Positions 48,070 to 59,132 are shown, counted from the first letter of the stretch. The stretch is DNA of 64,000 nucleotides from Tetramitus jugosus (GCA_937625935.1 OW569347.1:62001-126000); one strand, 5' to 3'. A program made the numbers and translations. The notes: generated from the letters alone by a model not told the origin.

Positions 48070-50841
48070 TTATTGATGTTGCATAAACAAAATATCAAAT
48101 AATTGTTCTTGTTCCATCTGTTGTTGATCTATATGTTGTTCGAGCAGCTGTTGCTGACTATTCGTCATTGTGTGCTGTTGATATGTGCTTGCGAGCAATG
48201 GCATAAGAGATGATGATGAATCAGACTCGTCCATCATTTGACTTAACCAGCTCGAACTCTGTCGAGAGTTGTGCAATTGATTCAATATGCTCGGTTTTTG
48301 GTTGACAGGAGCACTGATGGGCGCAGCAACTGATTTTACAATGTGCGATGTGCTCTCACATAATACACCAGAAGAGAGCAGAGCCACTCCATGTGCAAGC
48401 TCCAATTCTGGCTCTTCTTCCTCTTCCTCCCGCACATCATCTTGCGGTATGGTTGGTACCATTACATTGTGATTGAGATTTATAGCACATTGTGGATGCT
48501 TGGTGTTGGTGTCACCAGTCACATCAATCATGGTGGAATTAAGGTTGTAGAAACCAGAATTTAAATGTAGGACCACATTGCCACTTGGACTAGCCATTGT
48601 TGTAATCATATGAGGAGGATAACTGCCATGATTATTAACCTGATTAAACTGATAATGATGAGATGGCAATTGATCCAACACGGACATTGTCGTGTTACTC
48701 CTATTGTTATTGTTGTTGGTTTGGTCGTTCATTGACATGTAAGCAACCTTTGCAGCTTGATTTGACATCTTGCTCAATTCTTGATCAATTCTCTGCAGTG
48801 TATCCTCCATGAATGCATGACCAATCTCAATCAGAGTTCTCTCATCTTGAATGGCATTTGGTGGTGCAGTCGTATCATTCTTTGTTTCGCCACCACTGCT
48901 GCTCTGTCGAGACAATGATGACGACGATGACGATGCAATGAACGGTATCATAATGGGGCTACGATCCGACAGTACTGCACCATTCAACTCTATCCTATTG
49001 TTGATTTGATCCTGTGGATGAATAGTTAGCACAGTGTAGGATGACCAACCATTCAACTGGGAATCATCTCTGTAGTAACAATGAGTCATTTGTAAGGAAA
49101 CAGCAGAACACTGTGTTGCTGTTGTTGTCTCATCACCATTGACATTGTCATTGTTCATCACCACTTCACTGTTGGTGGTCTTGTGAGGCAGTGAGAGCAC
49201 ACAATTGAAATGACAAGAATTCACTCTTGCTTCAATCATTTTCTTCATGATAGACTTGACTCTGTTTCTGTGTCTCTCTTGAACCATGTGCCACACACTG
49301 TTGTTCCCAACAGTAACAGCACCAGTGATTTCATCATCTTCCATATTCTCTGGTGAGCCATGATTTTCACCACAGCAATCATTTTCTTCACTTTCGTGAC
49401 GTTGATGACGAATACAGTGCATCGGAGAAAATCCAGTCAACCGAGTAAATTGATGGTTGCACGAAAGAATCATGGAAGTATCTGATTGGAAGATGACCAT
49501 GGGCAGAGTGTCAGTATCGTCAGAGCTTTGATGATTGCTGTGATGAGGTCTCATGGTCACAGACAATTGGGGCATCGAAAACAATTGAGTCAATGTTTGA
49601 TTCACTTGAGAGAGGGACTTTAGTTCTTTCCGTAGCTTTTCATTCTCAGAGTGCAGTTCTGATAGAGCTATCGATGATTGATCGTTGTTGCCATAGAGTG
49701 GGGAGGGATGAGTTGAGCCTTGTTGTTGTCTTTGTGCATGTTGTATTTGTTGCTGTTGTTGTAGCTGATAGTATTGAGGGTGTTGCTGTTGTTGTTGTTG
49801 TTGTTGTTGGTAATGTTGTACAGGGTAGCACTGCTGATGATGCTGGTGCTGCTGATGGTGTTGGTGTTGGTGATGATGATGCTGGTGTAACTGTTGAAGG
49901 AGTGGAGAGGGAGAAGGAGCAAATGCAGTAGGAGAGGATGACGAAGAAGACAAAGAGGACGAAGATACATGCTGAGCACACAGTATTGGAGATTGTGGAG
50001 TCGATGTGGAGTTGCTGAACAAGTGAGCCGTAGTGGCCATCGGTGTAGAAGGAGGAGATGGGTGACGGATTGCTGCAAGGGTGACTGGCGTAGAGCCCCC
50101 GCAGGAGGTACTACTGCAACTACGTGGTGAGGCAGAGGTATTTGCGTCGATGTCACGAAGCGGTTGGTTTCCATTCTGAACCAGAGACCACGGTAGGACA
50201 TTGGCAACAACTCCTCCTTTGGACGAGGAGCCTGGAATTTCCATAGCGACGGATGAAGGTTTACCTCTCTTGGAAAAAGAAGCGCTCTTCGGTAGATCTA
50301 ATTTGGATGAATCAAATTCAAAACAGTCCAAATTTTTTTGGATGCAACTCGAACAGGGTCGTTGGCCGTTGCATCTCTTGTGACTCTTTCTGCAATGATG
50401 GCAGGCAACTAAAAGAAAATGTCTGTGTCAGTCAATCATGATTTTCTCACAAGTGTGTGAGCACAAGAGAGAGATACTTGTGAGGTTGGAACGAGGAGAA
50501 AATGTTCGGGCGAAGGAACGGTTGAATTCGAAAACTACTCAGCTCTCCCCCTTCAGTTTTCTTCCAATCAACAATTATGGCCAGTCTCTCACTGCCCACA
50601 CCGTTACATTACAACATGTTGCACATAGGATGAACTTATTTTATGACTTACCAATCTTTGTTAACTTGAGTGCCAATTGAGGCAAAAGTGAAGGATGAAT
50701 AGGATAGGGTGCAATTCTTGACAAATTGTTGTTGCCTTTGCTGTTGTTTGGTTTGTTGTGTGGTTGGCAGTTCATTAATGGTGTTGTTGTTGCTATCTGT
50801 CCAGGATTCTGCCTTGTTGTTGTTGTGGTTGGGATCTTCAT
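48070..50841 (-). CDS. Zn2Cys6 transcription factor with PAS domain, two exons
   Basis: Exons 50841-50652 and 50408-48070 (243-nt intron, GTAAGT...TTTTAG, phase 1) give 842 aa. The splice completes a textbook fungal-type binuclear zinc cluster at residues 66-92: Cys at 66, 69, 76, 82, 85 and 92 (C-x2-C-x6-C-x5-C-x2-C-x6-C), with R-K-x-H-K-R between the second and third. A Gln/His-rich region (about 205-300) and a leucine-zipper-like heptad segment (about 315-345) follow. A PAS-type fold begins near 365 ('PMVIFQSDTSMILSCNHQFTRLTG'). Zn2Cys6 plus C-terminal PAS is the layout of fungal Ert1/Rds2 and AcuK/AcuM carbon-source regulators. Without exon 1 the frame starts at a TTG in mid-cluster, so the two-exon model is needed. 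Confidence 0.85.
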
Positions 50842-51565
50842 TGTGACTACTTTGCAAAGTGGAGTGGGTTGGAGCAGAATATTCTGAAATCCTTTTTGTG
50901 TGGTTAATTTCGTTGGTGTTGTTTTGTGAATAAGGAATTCACGAAAGCAAGCGTGGTCGGGTTGATCTTCTGATTTTGGTTATACGTCAAATAGAGGGGA
51001 CCCTCGAGAAAATTTGGTGATGATTGATGATGGTGATAGCAGTGGCTGACGACTTGTTTCCTCTGTTTTCGAAAGTAAGGGGATCTGGGATAATACAGAG
51101 CTACACACTGAGTTGAACAAGCAATTGCCTTAGTTTTTGTCACTCTGAACAGAACAGCAATTTGCTCAAATCCTCAAGTCTGTGCATGCAGAAGGAACTC
51201 ACACATTATTCAATAACAATTGGAAATCGTCCGAATATTTGAGCATATGATAAGGGAGGAGAGTTGCACTCGGTTGGTTGAATTATCTTGCGACGCAGCA
51301 ATCACAAGTTATTAGCGAGTCGTCAAACGCCACCCAGCGGGAGAAACAGGGGCATCAATTTCAAGGAGAATAAAAAAATGCTCCGTTAGGCCAAGTTAAT
51401 ATAAAAATTGTTTGAAAACTTTTATTTACAATTGTACAGTGCTGTGCGTTCAATGGCGTGCTGAAATTCGGTATATCTCGGATGGAGAAAATTGGTTCGT
51501 TCCTTTGTCTCTTCTTCACTCTAATCAAATTCGATCTTTCCTTTCGCGATCTCTTCCGTGAAAAC
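50842..51565. other. Gene-free stretch upstream of the Zn2Cys6 gene
   Basis: 724 bp holding the promoter of the transcription factor and the 3' end of the surface-protein gene. Minus-strand open frames of 75-80 codons have no coding-like character. No tRNA or long repeat is seen. Confidence 0.5.
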
Positions 51566-54500
51566 TTATGCAACGAGGTAATCTTCATCCTTCTTTGATT
51601 TCTTCACCCGGTACCAGACAATAACTCCAACTACAATTGCTGCAATGATAGCTACGGTAATGGCAGCAACACTCAATACGACAACGAGAGCAGCAATTCC
51701 ACCCTTGGTCATTCCTCTCTTCTTGGATGAGTCCTTTGTTGGTGAGGTCACAGCACTGTCGCTTCTGAAGGAGACGAGCACAGGACCGAATCTCTCACAG
51801 GAGCAAGAGACACTTGAGCTTGACTTGGCAGCCACGGTACATGTAGAATTATCCCACTTGTTTTCAACAGTGGAGTAGAAGGAACATTGCGGGGTTTCCT
51901 TAGTGCTATCGTAAGATGAGACTGGGAAAGCAATGGTGACCAACTCATTCAAGACCCAGTTCTTATAACTATCATCACTCTCATTATCTTGATCGATGAC
52001 TCTCGGAGTCACAGTAACTGAACCGATTCTAAGTTGATTATTTTCAACGAATTCATAAGGTGGTAAGCCGAATGTTGTTGATTGAACAGTGGCAAAGTCT
52101 CCGGCGAGACTCTCAGACACGATCGAATTAACGGACACAGCAACTGGTGTTGCTGCTTGAATTGATCTTGCACCATTGCTTGAGGTAACAATGGTTTGAC
52201 CAAGAACAGCTGTCTTCAATCCTCCAACAGCAGCAAAGCCAGACACTAACTTGGACAGAATGAATTGATATGCCAATTCATCAGCTGTTTGAGTGGTTCT
52301 ATCGAGTGTTGTGTCAACCAATTGTTTCAAATCACTTCTGAATACCTTTCCACCAGAGTAGACTGCGACATTGTCAATGACTGACGCAATATTATCGAGT
52401 AGTCCAAAGCTAAATGTTCCAGCTTCCATCTTTTCAGATGTTAAACTCAACAATGTGGAAGGAATTTGGATTAACAGTTCTCTAATCTGAGATGTGATGA
52501 CCACTGGGTTAGAGCATGACACCACAATACCCATGATTTGTTCGAAAATACCAATGGCTAGCTTGGCAGTGTGACTTGAATCAATGGATGAAACCAACTT
52601 TGTTGTGAAGGTAGCCAATAGTTGCAACACTCTCAAGATAATAGCTCTGAGATTTTCCAATTGGGCTTGAGTCAAACTGGAGTAATCGATGCCACTCAAT
52701 GCACCAGCCACAATGGAGAGTTTGTTCAACAACTCTGGATCACTAGCATCCAATGCAAAGACATAGGCCTTCAATTTGTCAATTGTGTCATCGACACTAA
52801 TTGGAGTAACGATGGTGCTGAATTGTTTTTCTACGACAGTACCGGCAGAATTAGAAACAGCCAATTTCAATAACAAGATGTTACCATTGTTGGAGTCACC
52901 AGCTGATAGAACAGTGGTCAACTTTTGAGTGCTCTGGCTGTTCAATCTGATCCAACCTTGAGTCTTAGATTTAAAGTAGTATGTGTAAGTTAAACTTGAT
53001 CCGGCAGTATCAACCCAATTGCCCACAGCTAGAGTGTATGATGTGGTGAGTGCTGATCCCTTACTAGGAGAGACTGTTGGGTCTGGACCAACTGGAGTGG
53101 ATCCCACTTGGAATTGGACATATTTGATAGCATAACTATTTCCTGCATCAGCTCTGACTTTGATCAAATACTGTGTTCCTTCAAGAAGTACTCCCTGAGG
53201 AATGAGCAATTGTTGATTGTCGACATAAGGAGTCAAATCGACTGAAACTCCTTTTTGACCTCCAGCAATAGCTGTCCATGTGATGTCAGCTTTATCTTTG
53301 ATAGATCCTGAAGCTTCGACAATGGCGAAGAGTTGAACAGGTCTAGATCTGCTCACCAAGCCACTAACAGGAATATTACTTCTAATTCTCAGATACAAAC
53401 CTGGTCCAGTCGATGGTGGATCGGATCCAGAGGCAGAAGGTTGGCTAGGAGGATTGACAATGGACTTACTTGGAGATGTCACAATGGACTCACTAGGTGC
53501 AGTGACGATTGACTCACTTGGTTCGAAGACGATTGATTCACTTGGTTCAATGATAACAGACTCACTTGGTTCGGTGACAAATGACTCACTTGGAGCAGTG
53601 ACAATGGATTCACTTGGAGCAGTAACAATTGACTCACTTGGAGCAGTAACAATGGATTCACTTGGTGCAGTGACAATAGACTCGCTAGGTGCAGTGACGA
53701 TTGATTCACTTGGTGCAGTAACAATTGACTCACTTGGAGCAGTGACGATTGATTCACTAGGTGCAGTAACAATGGACTCGCTTGGAGCGTTCACAATTGA
53801 CTCGCTAGGTGCGGTAACAATTGACTCACTTGGAGCAGTGACAATGGACTCACTTGGAGCAGTAACGATTGACTCACTTGGAGCAGTAACAATGGATTCA
53901 CTTGGTGCAGTGACAATTGACTCACTTGGTGCAGTGACGATAGACTCGCTAGGTGCAGTGACGATTGATTCACTTGGTGCAGTAACAATTGACTCACTTG
54001 GAGCAGTGACAATGGACTCGCTAGGTGCGGTAACAATTGACTCACTTGGAGCAGTAACAATGGATTCACTTGGTGCAGTGACAATGGACTCGCTAGGTGC
54101 AGTGACGATTGATTCACTTGGTGCAGTAACAATGGACTCGCTAGGAGCTGTTACAATTGACTCACTTGGAGCAGTGACGATTGATTCACTTGGAACTGTT
54201 ACAATAGACTCACTTGGTTCAATGGTAACAGACTCACTTGGTGCTGTCACAATGGATTCACTTGGTGCAGTGACGATAGACTCACTTGGTTCGATGATGA
54301 CAGACTCACTTGGAACAGTCACAATAGACTCGCTTGGCTCAATGACGATAGACTCACTAGGTTCTGTCACGATTGATTCGCTTGGTGCAGTAACAATGGA
54401 TTCACTTGGCTCGATGATGATTGATTCACCTGGACTAGTGCCTGTAACAATTGACTCACTTGGCTCAATAATAATTGATTCCTCTGGGCTCTCCTGTGGA

Positions 54501-54982
54501 CTTGGAGCAGTAACAATTGACTCACTTGGTTCAATAATAATCGACTCCTCTGGACTTTCCTGAGGGCTAGGTGCAGTAACAATTGACTCACTTGGTTCAA
54601 TGACTGGTGATTCCTCTGGACTCTCCTCACGAGGTGACTCAACAGGAGACTCTTCTGGACTCTCCTCGCAAGGTGGTGCAATAATAACTGGTGATTCCTC
54701 TGGACTTTCTTCACAAGGAGGTTCAATAATAATAACTGGTGATTCCTCTGGGCTCTCTTCACAAGGAGGTTCAGGCTCTTGTACTTCAGTTTCCTCACAA
54801 GGTGGTTCAATTGATTCACTGGGTTCAACCTCTCCGTCCCCAATGATAATACTATTCGGGTTGAAAATTGGATTGAGGACTGGATTGAGTGGTCCTAAAA
54901 CTGGGGGATTTGCATTGACATTGTAAGTGACAAAAAGAATGCAACACAAGATCACGAGTACAAAAATTGAAGCTGCTCTCAT
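51566..54982 (-). CDS. Type I surface protein with minisatellite stalk, REJ/GPS-like ectodomain
   Basis: 1,138 aa from the ATG at 54982, which starts a clear signal peptide (residues 1-24, 'FVLVILCCILFVTYNVNA'). Residues about 55-130: imperfect PCEESPEESPVII repeats with regular Cys. About 140-507: SESIVTAP octapeptide tract. About 625-735: a block resembling the REJ module of polycystin-1 and sperm-receptor proteins (SPSKGSALTT...W-D...LTYTYYF). About 1,034-1,070: a GPS-like Cys/Trp pattern ('CSFYSTVENKWDNSTC', then C-S-C), but without the usual HL/T cleavage site. A transmembrane helix lies at about 1,097-1,122 with a 15-residue basic/acidic tail. An adhesion or signalling receptor on the cell surface or in a vacuole is inferred; the ligand is unknown. 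Confidence 0.75.
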   Translation of the reverse strand: MRAASIFVLVILCCILFVTYNVNANPPVLGPLNPVLNPIFNPNSIIIGDGEVEPSESIEPPCEETEVQEPEPPCEESPEESPVIIIEPPCEESPEESPVIIAPPCEESPEESPVESPREESPEESPVIEPSESIVTAPSPQESPEESIIIEPSESIVTAPSPQESPEESIIIEPSESIVTGTSPGESIIIEPSESIVTAPSESIVTEPSESIVIEPSESIVTVPSESVIIEPSESIVTAPSESIVTAPSESVTIEPSESIVTVPSESIVTAPSESIVTAPSESIVTAPSESIVTAPSESIVTAPSESIVTAPSESIVTAPSESIVTAPSESIVTAPSESIVTAPSESIVTAPSESIVTAPSESIVTAPSESIVTAPSESIVTAPSESIVTAPSESIVNAPSESIVTAPSESIVTAPSESIVTAPSESIVTAPSESIVTAPSESIVTAPSESIVTAPSESIVTAPSESFVTEPSESVIIEPSESIVFEPSESIVTAPSESIVTSPSKSIVNPPSQPSASGSDPPSTGPGLYLRIRSNIPVSGLVSRSRPVQLFAIVEASGSIKDKADITWTAIAGGQKGVSVDLTPYVDNQQLLIPQGVLLEGTQYLIKVRADAGNSYAIKYVQFQVGSTPVGPDPTVSPSKGSALTTSYTLAVGNWVDTAGSSLTYTYYFKSKTQGWIRLNSQSTQKLTTVLSAGDSNNGNILLLKLAVSNSAGTVVEKQFSTIVTPISVDDTIDKLKAYVFALDASDPELLNKLSIVAGALSGIDYSSLTQAQLENLRAIILRVLQLLATFTTKLVSSIDSSHTAKLAIGIFEQIMGIVVSCSNPVVITSQIRELLIQIPSTLLSLTSEKMEAGTFSFGLLDNIASVIDNVAVYSGGKVFRSDLKQLVDTTLDRTTQTADELAYQFILSKLVSGFAAVGGLKTAVLGQTIVTSSNGARSIQAATPVAVSVNSIVSESLAGDFATVQSTTFGLPPYEFVENNQLRIGSVTVTPRVIDQDNESDDSYKNWVLNELVTIAFPVSSYDSTKETPQCSFYSTVENKWDNSTCTVAAKSSSSVSCSCERFGPVLVSFRSDSAVTSPTKDSSKKRGMTKGGIAALVVVLSVAAITVAIIAAIVVGVIVWYRVKKSKKDEDYLVA
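53460..54560 (-). repeat. 24-bp coding minisatellite, roughly 40-45 units
   Basis: The unit encodes S-E-S-I-V-T-A-P. Codon-level variants (ggtgcagt/ggagcagt, gattga/aatgga) shuffle along the array, typical of slippage and unequal exchange. Because 24 is divisible by three, every frame without a stop stays open, so long false ORFs appear on the plus strand (for example 53454-54563). Confidence 0.92.
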
Positions 54983-55147
54983 GGTGTTCGAGTTGGATAT
55001 ATACAAAAGGACTGTTTTCTTGTTTTGAAAGTTAGATGAATTGCATAACAAAACTCGCTTTTATACGAACGGGAGGACATGATCATGCAACCAAGGATTA
55101 CGCTAGGCTGATAAAACGGGATTTGTGAGCGAATTTTTTTGCTTATC

Positions 55148-55786
55148 TTATTTTTTGTTTGTGACGGGATTGAAGTTGACAAGCATACTTTTGGCCACTG
55201 TGTATGCTGGATCAGGATTACCCAGCAGCTGAGCGACCAAATTGAGTGCAAATTCAAGAGAAGTCCCTGGGCCTTGAGAAGTGATAAGCTTACCACAAAC
55301 AACTACTCGCTCGTCAGGGACATAATGGGGGCTATGAGCTAAAAACTGATCCTTCAAACCAGGAAAACAGGTAGCAACGAAGTCGTGATCTAGCAGACCG
55401 TGCGCTGCTAATACCAATGCTGGTGATGCACAAATAGCACCTATGAATGATTGCCTGTGTTTTTGAAGCTTCAGCATTTGAATAAGAGTATCACTTGCAG
55501 CGAATGCCTTTGCCCCGTTTAATCCACCTGGTAGAACAATCATGTCGAACAATTGATCGCACACTGATTCCAAGTGTGCATCTGCCACAATTTGTACACC
55601 TCTACTCGCTTTGATCAGCAATGAATTTCCACACTCATCACTGCTGTTTGTTGTGGAAGGAACCTTTGCAACAGTGACTGGAATCTCTGCTCTACGAAGA
55701 GTGTCAATGATGCAAACTGATTCAATCTCCTCGGAGCCATCAGCAATCACGACAAGGACAGACTTTGACTTTGGTTCAGAACTCAT
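55148..55786 (-). CDS. PARK7: DJ-1/PARK7 family protein
   Basis: 212 aa, intronless. DJ-1 proteins are oxidative-stress sensors and glyoxalase-like/deglycase enzymes of the cytosol and mitochondria. Features: 'VLVVIADGSEEIES' with the conserved Glu, 'DMIVLPGGLNGA', the nucleophile elbow 'IGAICASP' with the reactive Cys at about residue 117, 'AAHGLLDHDFVATCFPG', 'VVCGKLITSQGPGTSLEFAL' and 'LVAQLLG'. Its length is near the family's 190 aa, and all key residues are present. It is 167 bp downstream of the surface-protein start, in the opposite sense of most neighbours only by chance of packing. Confidence 0.95.
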   Translation of the reverse strand: MSSEPKSKSVLVVIADGSEEIESVCIIDTLRRAEIPVTVAKVPSTTNSSDECGNSLLIKASRGVQIVADAHLESVCDQLFDMIVLPGGLNGAKAFAASDTLIQMLKLQKHRQSFIGAICASPALVLAAHGLLDHDFVATCFPGLKDQFLAHSPHYVPDERVVVCGKLITSQGPGTSLEFALNLVAQLLGNPDPAYTVAKSMLVNFNPVTNKK

Positions 55787-55858
55787 TTTTTTTCTGGTTG
55801 TTGGAAGATCGAGATCTCTGCCAAAAAAGAATTTATTGTAATAAACATGATTTGTACT

Positions 55859-58477
55859 TTACTTCTTCTTTAGCTGTAGTGGCTTCTTTGTTGTCTCGGC
55901 CTTTTTTCTGGTAGAGGTTCCACTGGAAGAAGCTTTAGTAGAGGAAGTTTTGGCCTTTTTAGCCGCAGCAGCCTGCTTCTTATCAAACTTTGCTCGTTTG
56001 GCGTTCAGTTTCTGCTTTGTGATGTATTCATCTACTAACTCATTTTCATCAGCCTCCTCTCCCAATTGATCATCTGTGCCACCTGTCATATCCTCCAAGG
56101 TCATGCAATTGTCAGACTTTTTAGCAGATGAAGCTTTTGAGAATCCCTTATGACTCTTGTTGTAAGCTCGGGTAAATGCAGTTTTTGTTGCTGTGGCAAC
56201 CTTCTTCAGGTACATGTCCTCGGAAAGCTTACCCTTAAATGATGACAGCTCAGATATATTCATTAAATCATCCTTGGTCAAACCATACTCATCTATCATA
56301 TCTATCGTGTCAGAAATTCCCTCGCTGCCATTCTTTATCAACGGAGCCAACATTCTATCTCTCCAGACAGGCATATAGTCGAGCATATCAACATTGTTTC
56401 CGGACGCAGCAACTCCAGTGGCCTTTTGCACACTTCTGAGAATACCCAAATTCTTGTTGGTGGTACTCATCTTACCCAAACAAGCTGGAAATTGGTAGTA
56501 TCGATCATAACCGCTTAGTGCTTCGAATTTACCTCGAACAAAGTGACTTGGCCTGATGCATGAAAAATCAGCATGCACAGTAGCCAGTTGAAACTGTTGA
56601 GTGGAGTATATTTTAGCGTTGACTAGATCAGCCATTGAAATAGAGTCCGCAGCAAGTGCAATACGACTCATTCTCGACTCAGGGTTCGCATCTGCAGGCC
56701 TCATTCGAATATAATTCTCTTGCACAAATAAGGGAACAAGAGTCGTATCATTGAAATATAATCCAAGCAAGTGTTCATAGCTCTTGCTTCCACCTCCAAG
56801 CATTGAACCAATATCATCAAAAATGGACTGCTGAGCGCTACTCTTTTCAATTTGCTCATTCTTGGTGCTGTTGTAGCTGATAGCAGTACCTCTGTTTCCA
56901 AGCAATTGCAAATTATTTAAAATACTTCGAATGTCGTTTCCAAGAGAAGTGACTAACAAATCCAATGTGGTAGCCTCTACTTTGACTTTCTCCAACGCAC
57001 ATATCTGTTGCATCTTCTTAATAATGGTTGTCTTGACAGGTCTTGTAAACTTGATGTCCAATGATGTGCTAATCAAAGTTTTGAGCGCAGGCTTCGATCT
57101 GTCGTTACAAATGCAAATAATGGGTACTCGTGTTCCCTTAATCAACTTGACAAGTTCGGCGACACCACCACGATCACCAGATGACATTCCATCAACTTCA
57201 TCCATAATGATACAAATCTTCTTTTTGTTTTGTTTTTTTGCTGCAGATGAGAAGAATTCACCAATTGCTCTGTTGCTCACTAGCTCTCCAATCTCTTCAA
57301 TCAAGCTCTTTTTGCTTCTCGTGTCACTAGCATTCAATTCTTTGACTTCATATCCACATGCTTGACAAACGAGTCTGACGGCGGAAGTTTTTCCAATACC
57401 GGGCACACCAGAGATGATGGCAGATCTGGTTTCTTCAGTCTTCTTTCTTCCCTTTGGTGCTTCGGCCTTGTTATTTCTATACTTTTCCTCCCATGTAGTC
57501 AACCAGTTTTTTAACTCAGTGATACCTGCCTTGTTTCCCATGAGATCGTCCAAAGTTTTTGGTTGGTACTTGTCGACCCAAAGTTGAGAGACTGGTGGAG
57601 GACGTTTAGGTACTTGGATAGGAACGTATGGAGTAACCGTCTTTGGTTCTGATTTTGCAACAGTTGTGGTGCCACTAGAAGACGAAACAGCAGCTGACGT
57701 AGAAGGTACGTCTTGCTTGATTGGAGTCAAAGACTTTTTGCGAGAGCTAGTAGTAGTACTGCTTGGACTCTTAGAGGCAGATTGAGCAGCAGATGTAGAA
57801 GCTTTTGTGGGTGTAGTTGACTTGGATTTCATTGGCGAAGATTGTTGCTTTGACTTATCGGGAGTTGAAAGGCGTCTCTTCTTTGTTTCTGCAATCTTAT
57901 TGATGACAGACTCTTCGTCGTCATCACTCTCCTCCTCGTCATCACTGTCAACAACCCTCCTTCTTCTCTTTGGTGCGGGCTCCTTTGCTAAAGGCTCCTT
58001 GTTCCTTGGGCTTGATCTCGTAATTACCAATCTCTTACTCCTTCTCTTTGTTTGCTCATCATCTGAACTAATTTCTTCTACATAGTCTTCATCGACAGGT
58101 GGTTGTTTTCTCTTTCTGGAAGAAGTAGGTGCAGCAGCTGGTGAAGCTTTCTTTGCTGGAGAGACAGATGCTGCCTTATTGTTCTGATTCTTGGGAGAAG
58201 GTGGAACACTCTTTGTTTCTTCAAGCGGAGTCATTGGAGAATCCGTTGAATCAGATGACTGAGATGACTGAGAGTTTTTGCTGAAAAATAAGCGAATGTC
58301 CGATGATTTTGTGGAAGCTTTCTACAATTGCAATGCATGTAAACAAGAACGATCGAAAATAAAGCAAAACCAATATGAACGAATGAGTCTTTGATGTGAA
58401 AGGGGTGGTGGTTACATATGATAGAGCAACTGTTAACAACGTACCTTTGCACTGCTTGATGACGATGACTTCTTCAT
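55859..58477 (-). CDS. RFC1: Replication factor C large subunit RFC1, two exons
   Basis: Exons 58477-58445 and 58321-55859 (123-nt intron, GTACGT...TTGTAG, phase 0) give 831 aa. RFC1 leads the RFC2-5 clamp loader that puts PCNA on primed DNA. The short first exon (MKKSSSSSSAK) joins to a PIP-box-like 'SSDIRLFFSKN', matching the DIRKFF start of animal RFC1. Residues about 60-250 are basic, disordered, with acidic patches; I see no BRCT domain there, which is normally present. AAA+ domain: 'WVDKYQPKTLDDLMGN', Walker A 'GVPGIGKTSA', 'NASDTRSKKSL', Walker B 'IIMDEVDGMSSGDRGG' and 'CNDRSKPALKTL'. The RFC1 C-terminal collar region and a Lys/Ala-rich tail follow. Confidence 0.92.
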
Positions 58478-58579
58478 TTGTTGTTTTGGTGGTGTCAGTC
58501 TGATAAGCTGGTCAGCAGTCGTTCATAAATTATGAGTGTTTGTTTTTTTCGGTTCGAGTTTCTTTTGGACTAGAAAAAT

Positions 58580-58588
58580 GGCGCGAAG
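58580..58588 (-). promoter_or_regulatory. E2F-like core upstream of RFC1
   Basis: Minus strand CTTCGCGCC, one base short of the full TTTCGCGC core, about 105 bp upstream of the RFC1 start. Confidence 0.3.
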
Positions 58589-58631
58589 CCAAGGCGGATA
58601 AATTGAAACCCGAACAAACCAATTGAAAGCT

Positions 58632-59132
58632 TTACTCTGTTGATAGTCCTGAAATGAACTGTTTCATCTCATTGTTTGGATCCACAGATCTCAGCATTCT
58701 CTCCATCTCACCTGACTCCACGTGATCAACCTTGTACTTTGAGAGATAGGCAAGTGAGACAAGTTTGGCATGAGACAAGTCATTACTCACGAATAGAACC
58801 TTGGGTATCTTTGCATTATCCACTCCCAATCGTTCTGATTGGTCCTTGTACTGATGAGCAATTCTGGATATTGAAGCTATTGCTCTTTCCAGATATGCTT
58901 GTTTTGTTCTAATGTCATTTGTGGTCGAACTGTGATAGTCATCCGAGTCAACTGTTAACAATTGTTGGTATGGTCCCAGATGTGATATAATGTTGGTTCT
59001 ATTGTCTGGCAACGGCACCAAGTAGACAATGAATCCTATTTGACCAATTCTTTCATCAGACGAAAAATCTTCCTTGCTCTTCAATATGAGCTCAGTGATG
59101 AATGTGTTGGGTGCGACTTGTTCCAATGTCAT
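58632..59132 (-). CDS. Conserved-looking small protein of unknown function, 166 aa
   Basis: Intronless, ATG start. The sequence alternates beta-strand-like stretches ('QIGFIVYLVPLPD', 'KIPKVLFVSND') with helices ('KQAYLERAIASISRIAHQY'), suggesting a compact alpha/beta domain, possibly of the proteasome-assembly-chaperone or longin type. I cannot name it with confidence. No membrane segment, signal or metal motif is present. The complex composition and clean start argue that it is a real gene. Confidence 0.6.
   Translation of the reverse strand: MTLEQVAPNTFITELILKSKEDFSSDERIGQIGFIVYLVPLPDNRTNIISHLGPYQQLLTVDSDDYHSSTTNDIRTKQAYLERAIASISRIAHQYKDQSERLGVDNAKIPKVLFVSNDLSHAKLVSLAYLSKYKVDHVESGEMERMLRSVDPNNEMKQFISGLSTE

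Noticed and set aside
53460-54560. CRISPR-like array
   Set aside because: The 24-bp units are contiguous with no spacers and lie in a reading frame of a eukaryotic gene.
53454-54563. Long plus-strand open frame encoding DSLGAVT-type repeats
   Set aside because: It is the antisense reading of the 24-bp minisatellite of the surface protein. A repeat whose unit is a multiple of three stays open in every stop-free frame. The minus-strand frame has a signal peptide, domains and a membrane helix.
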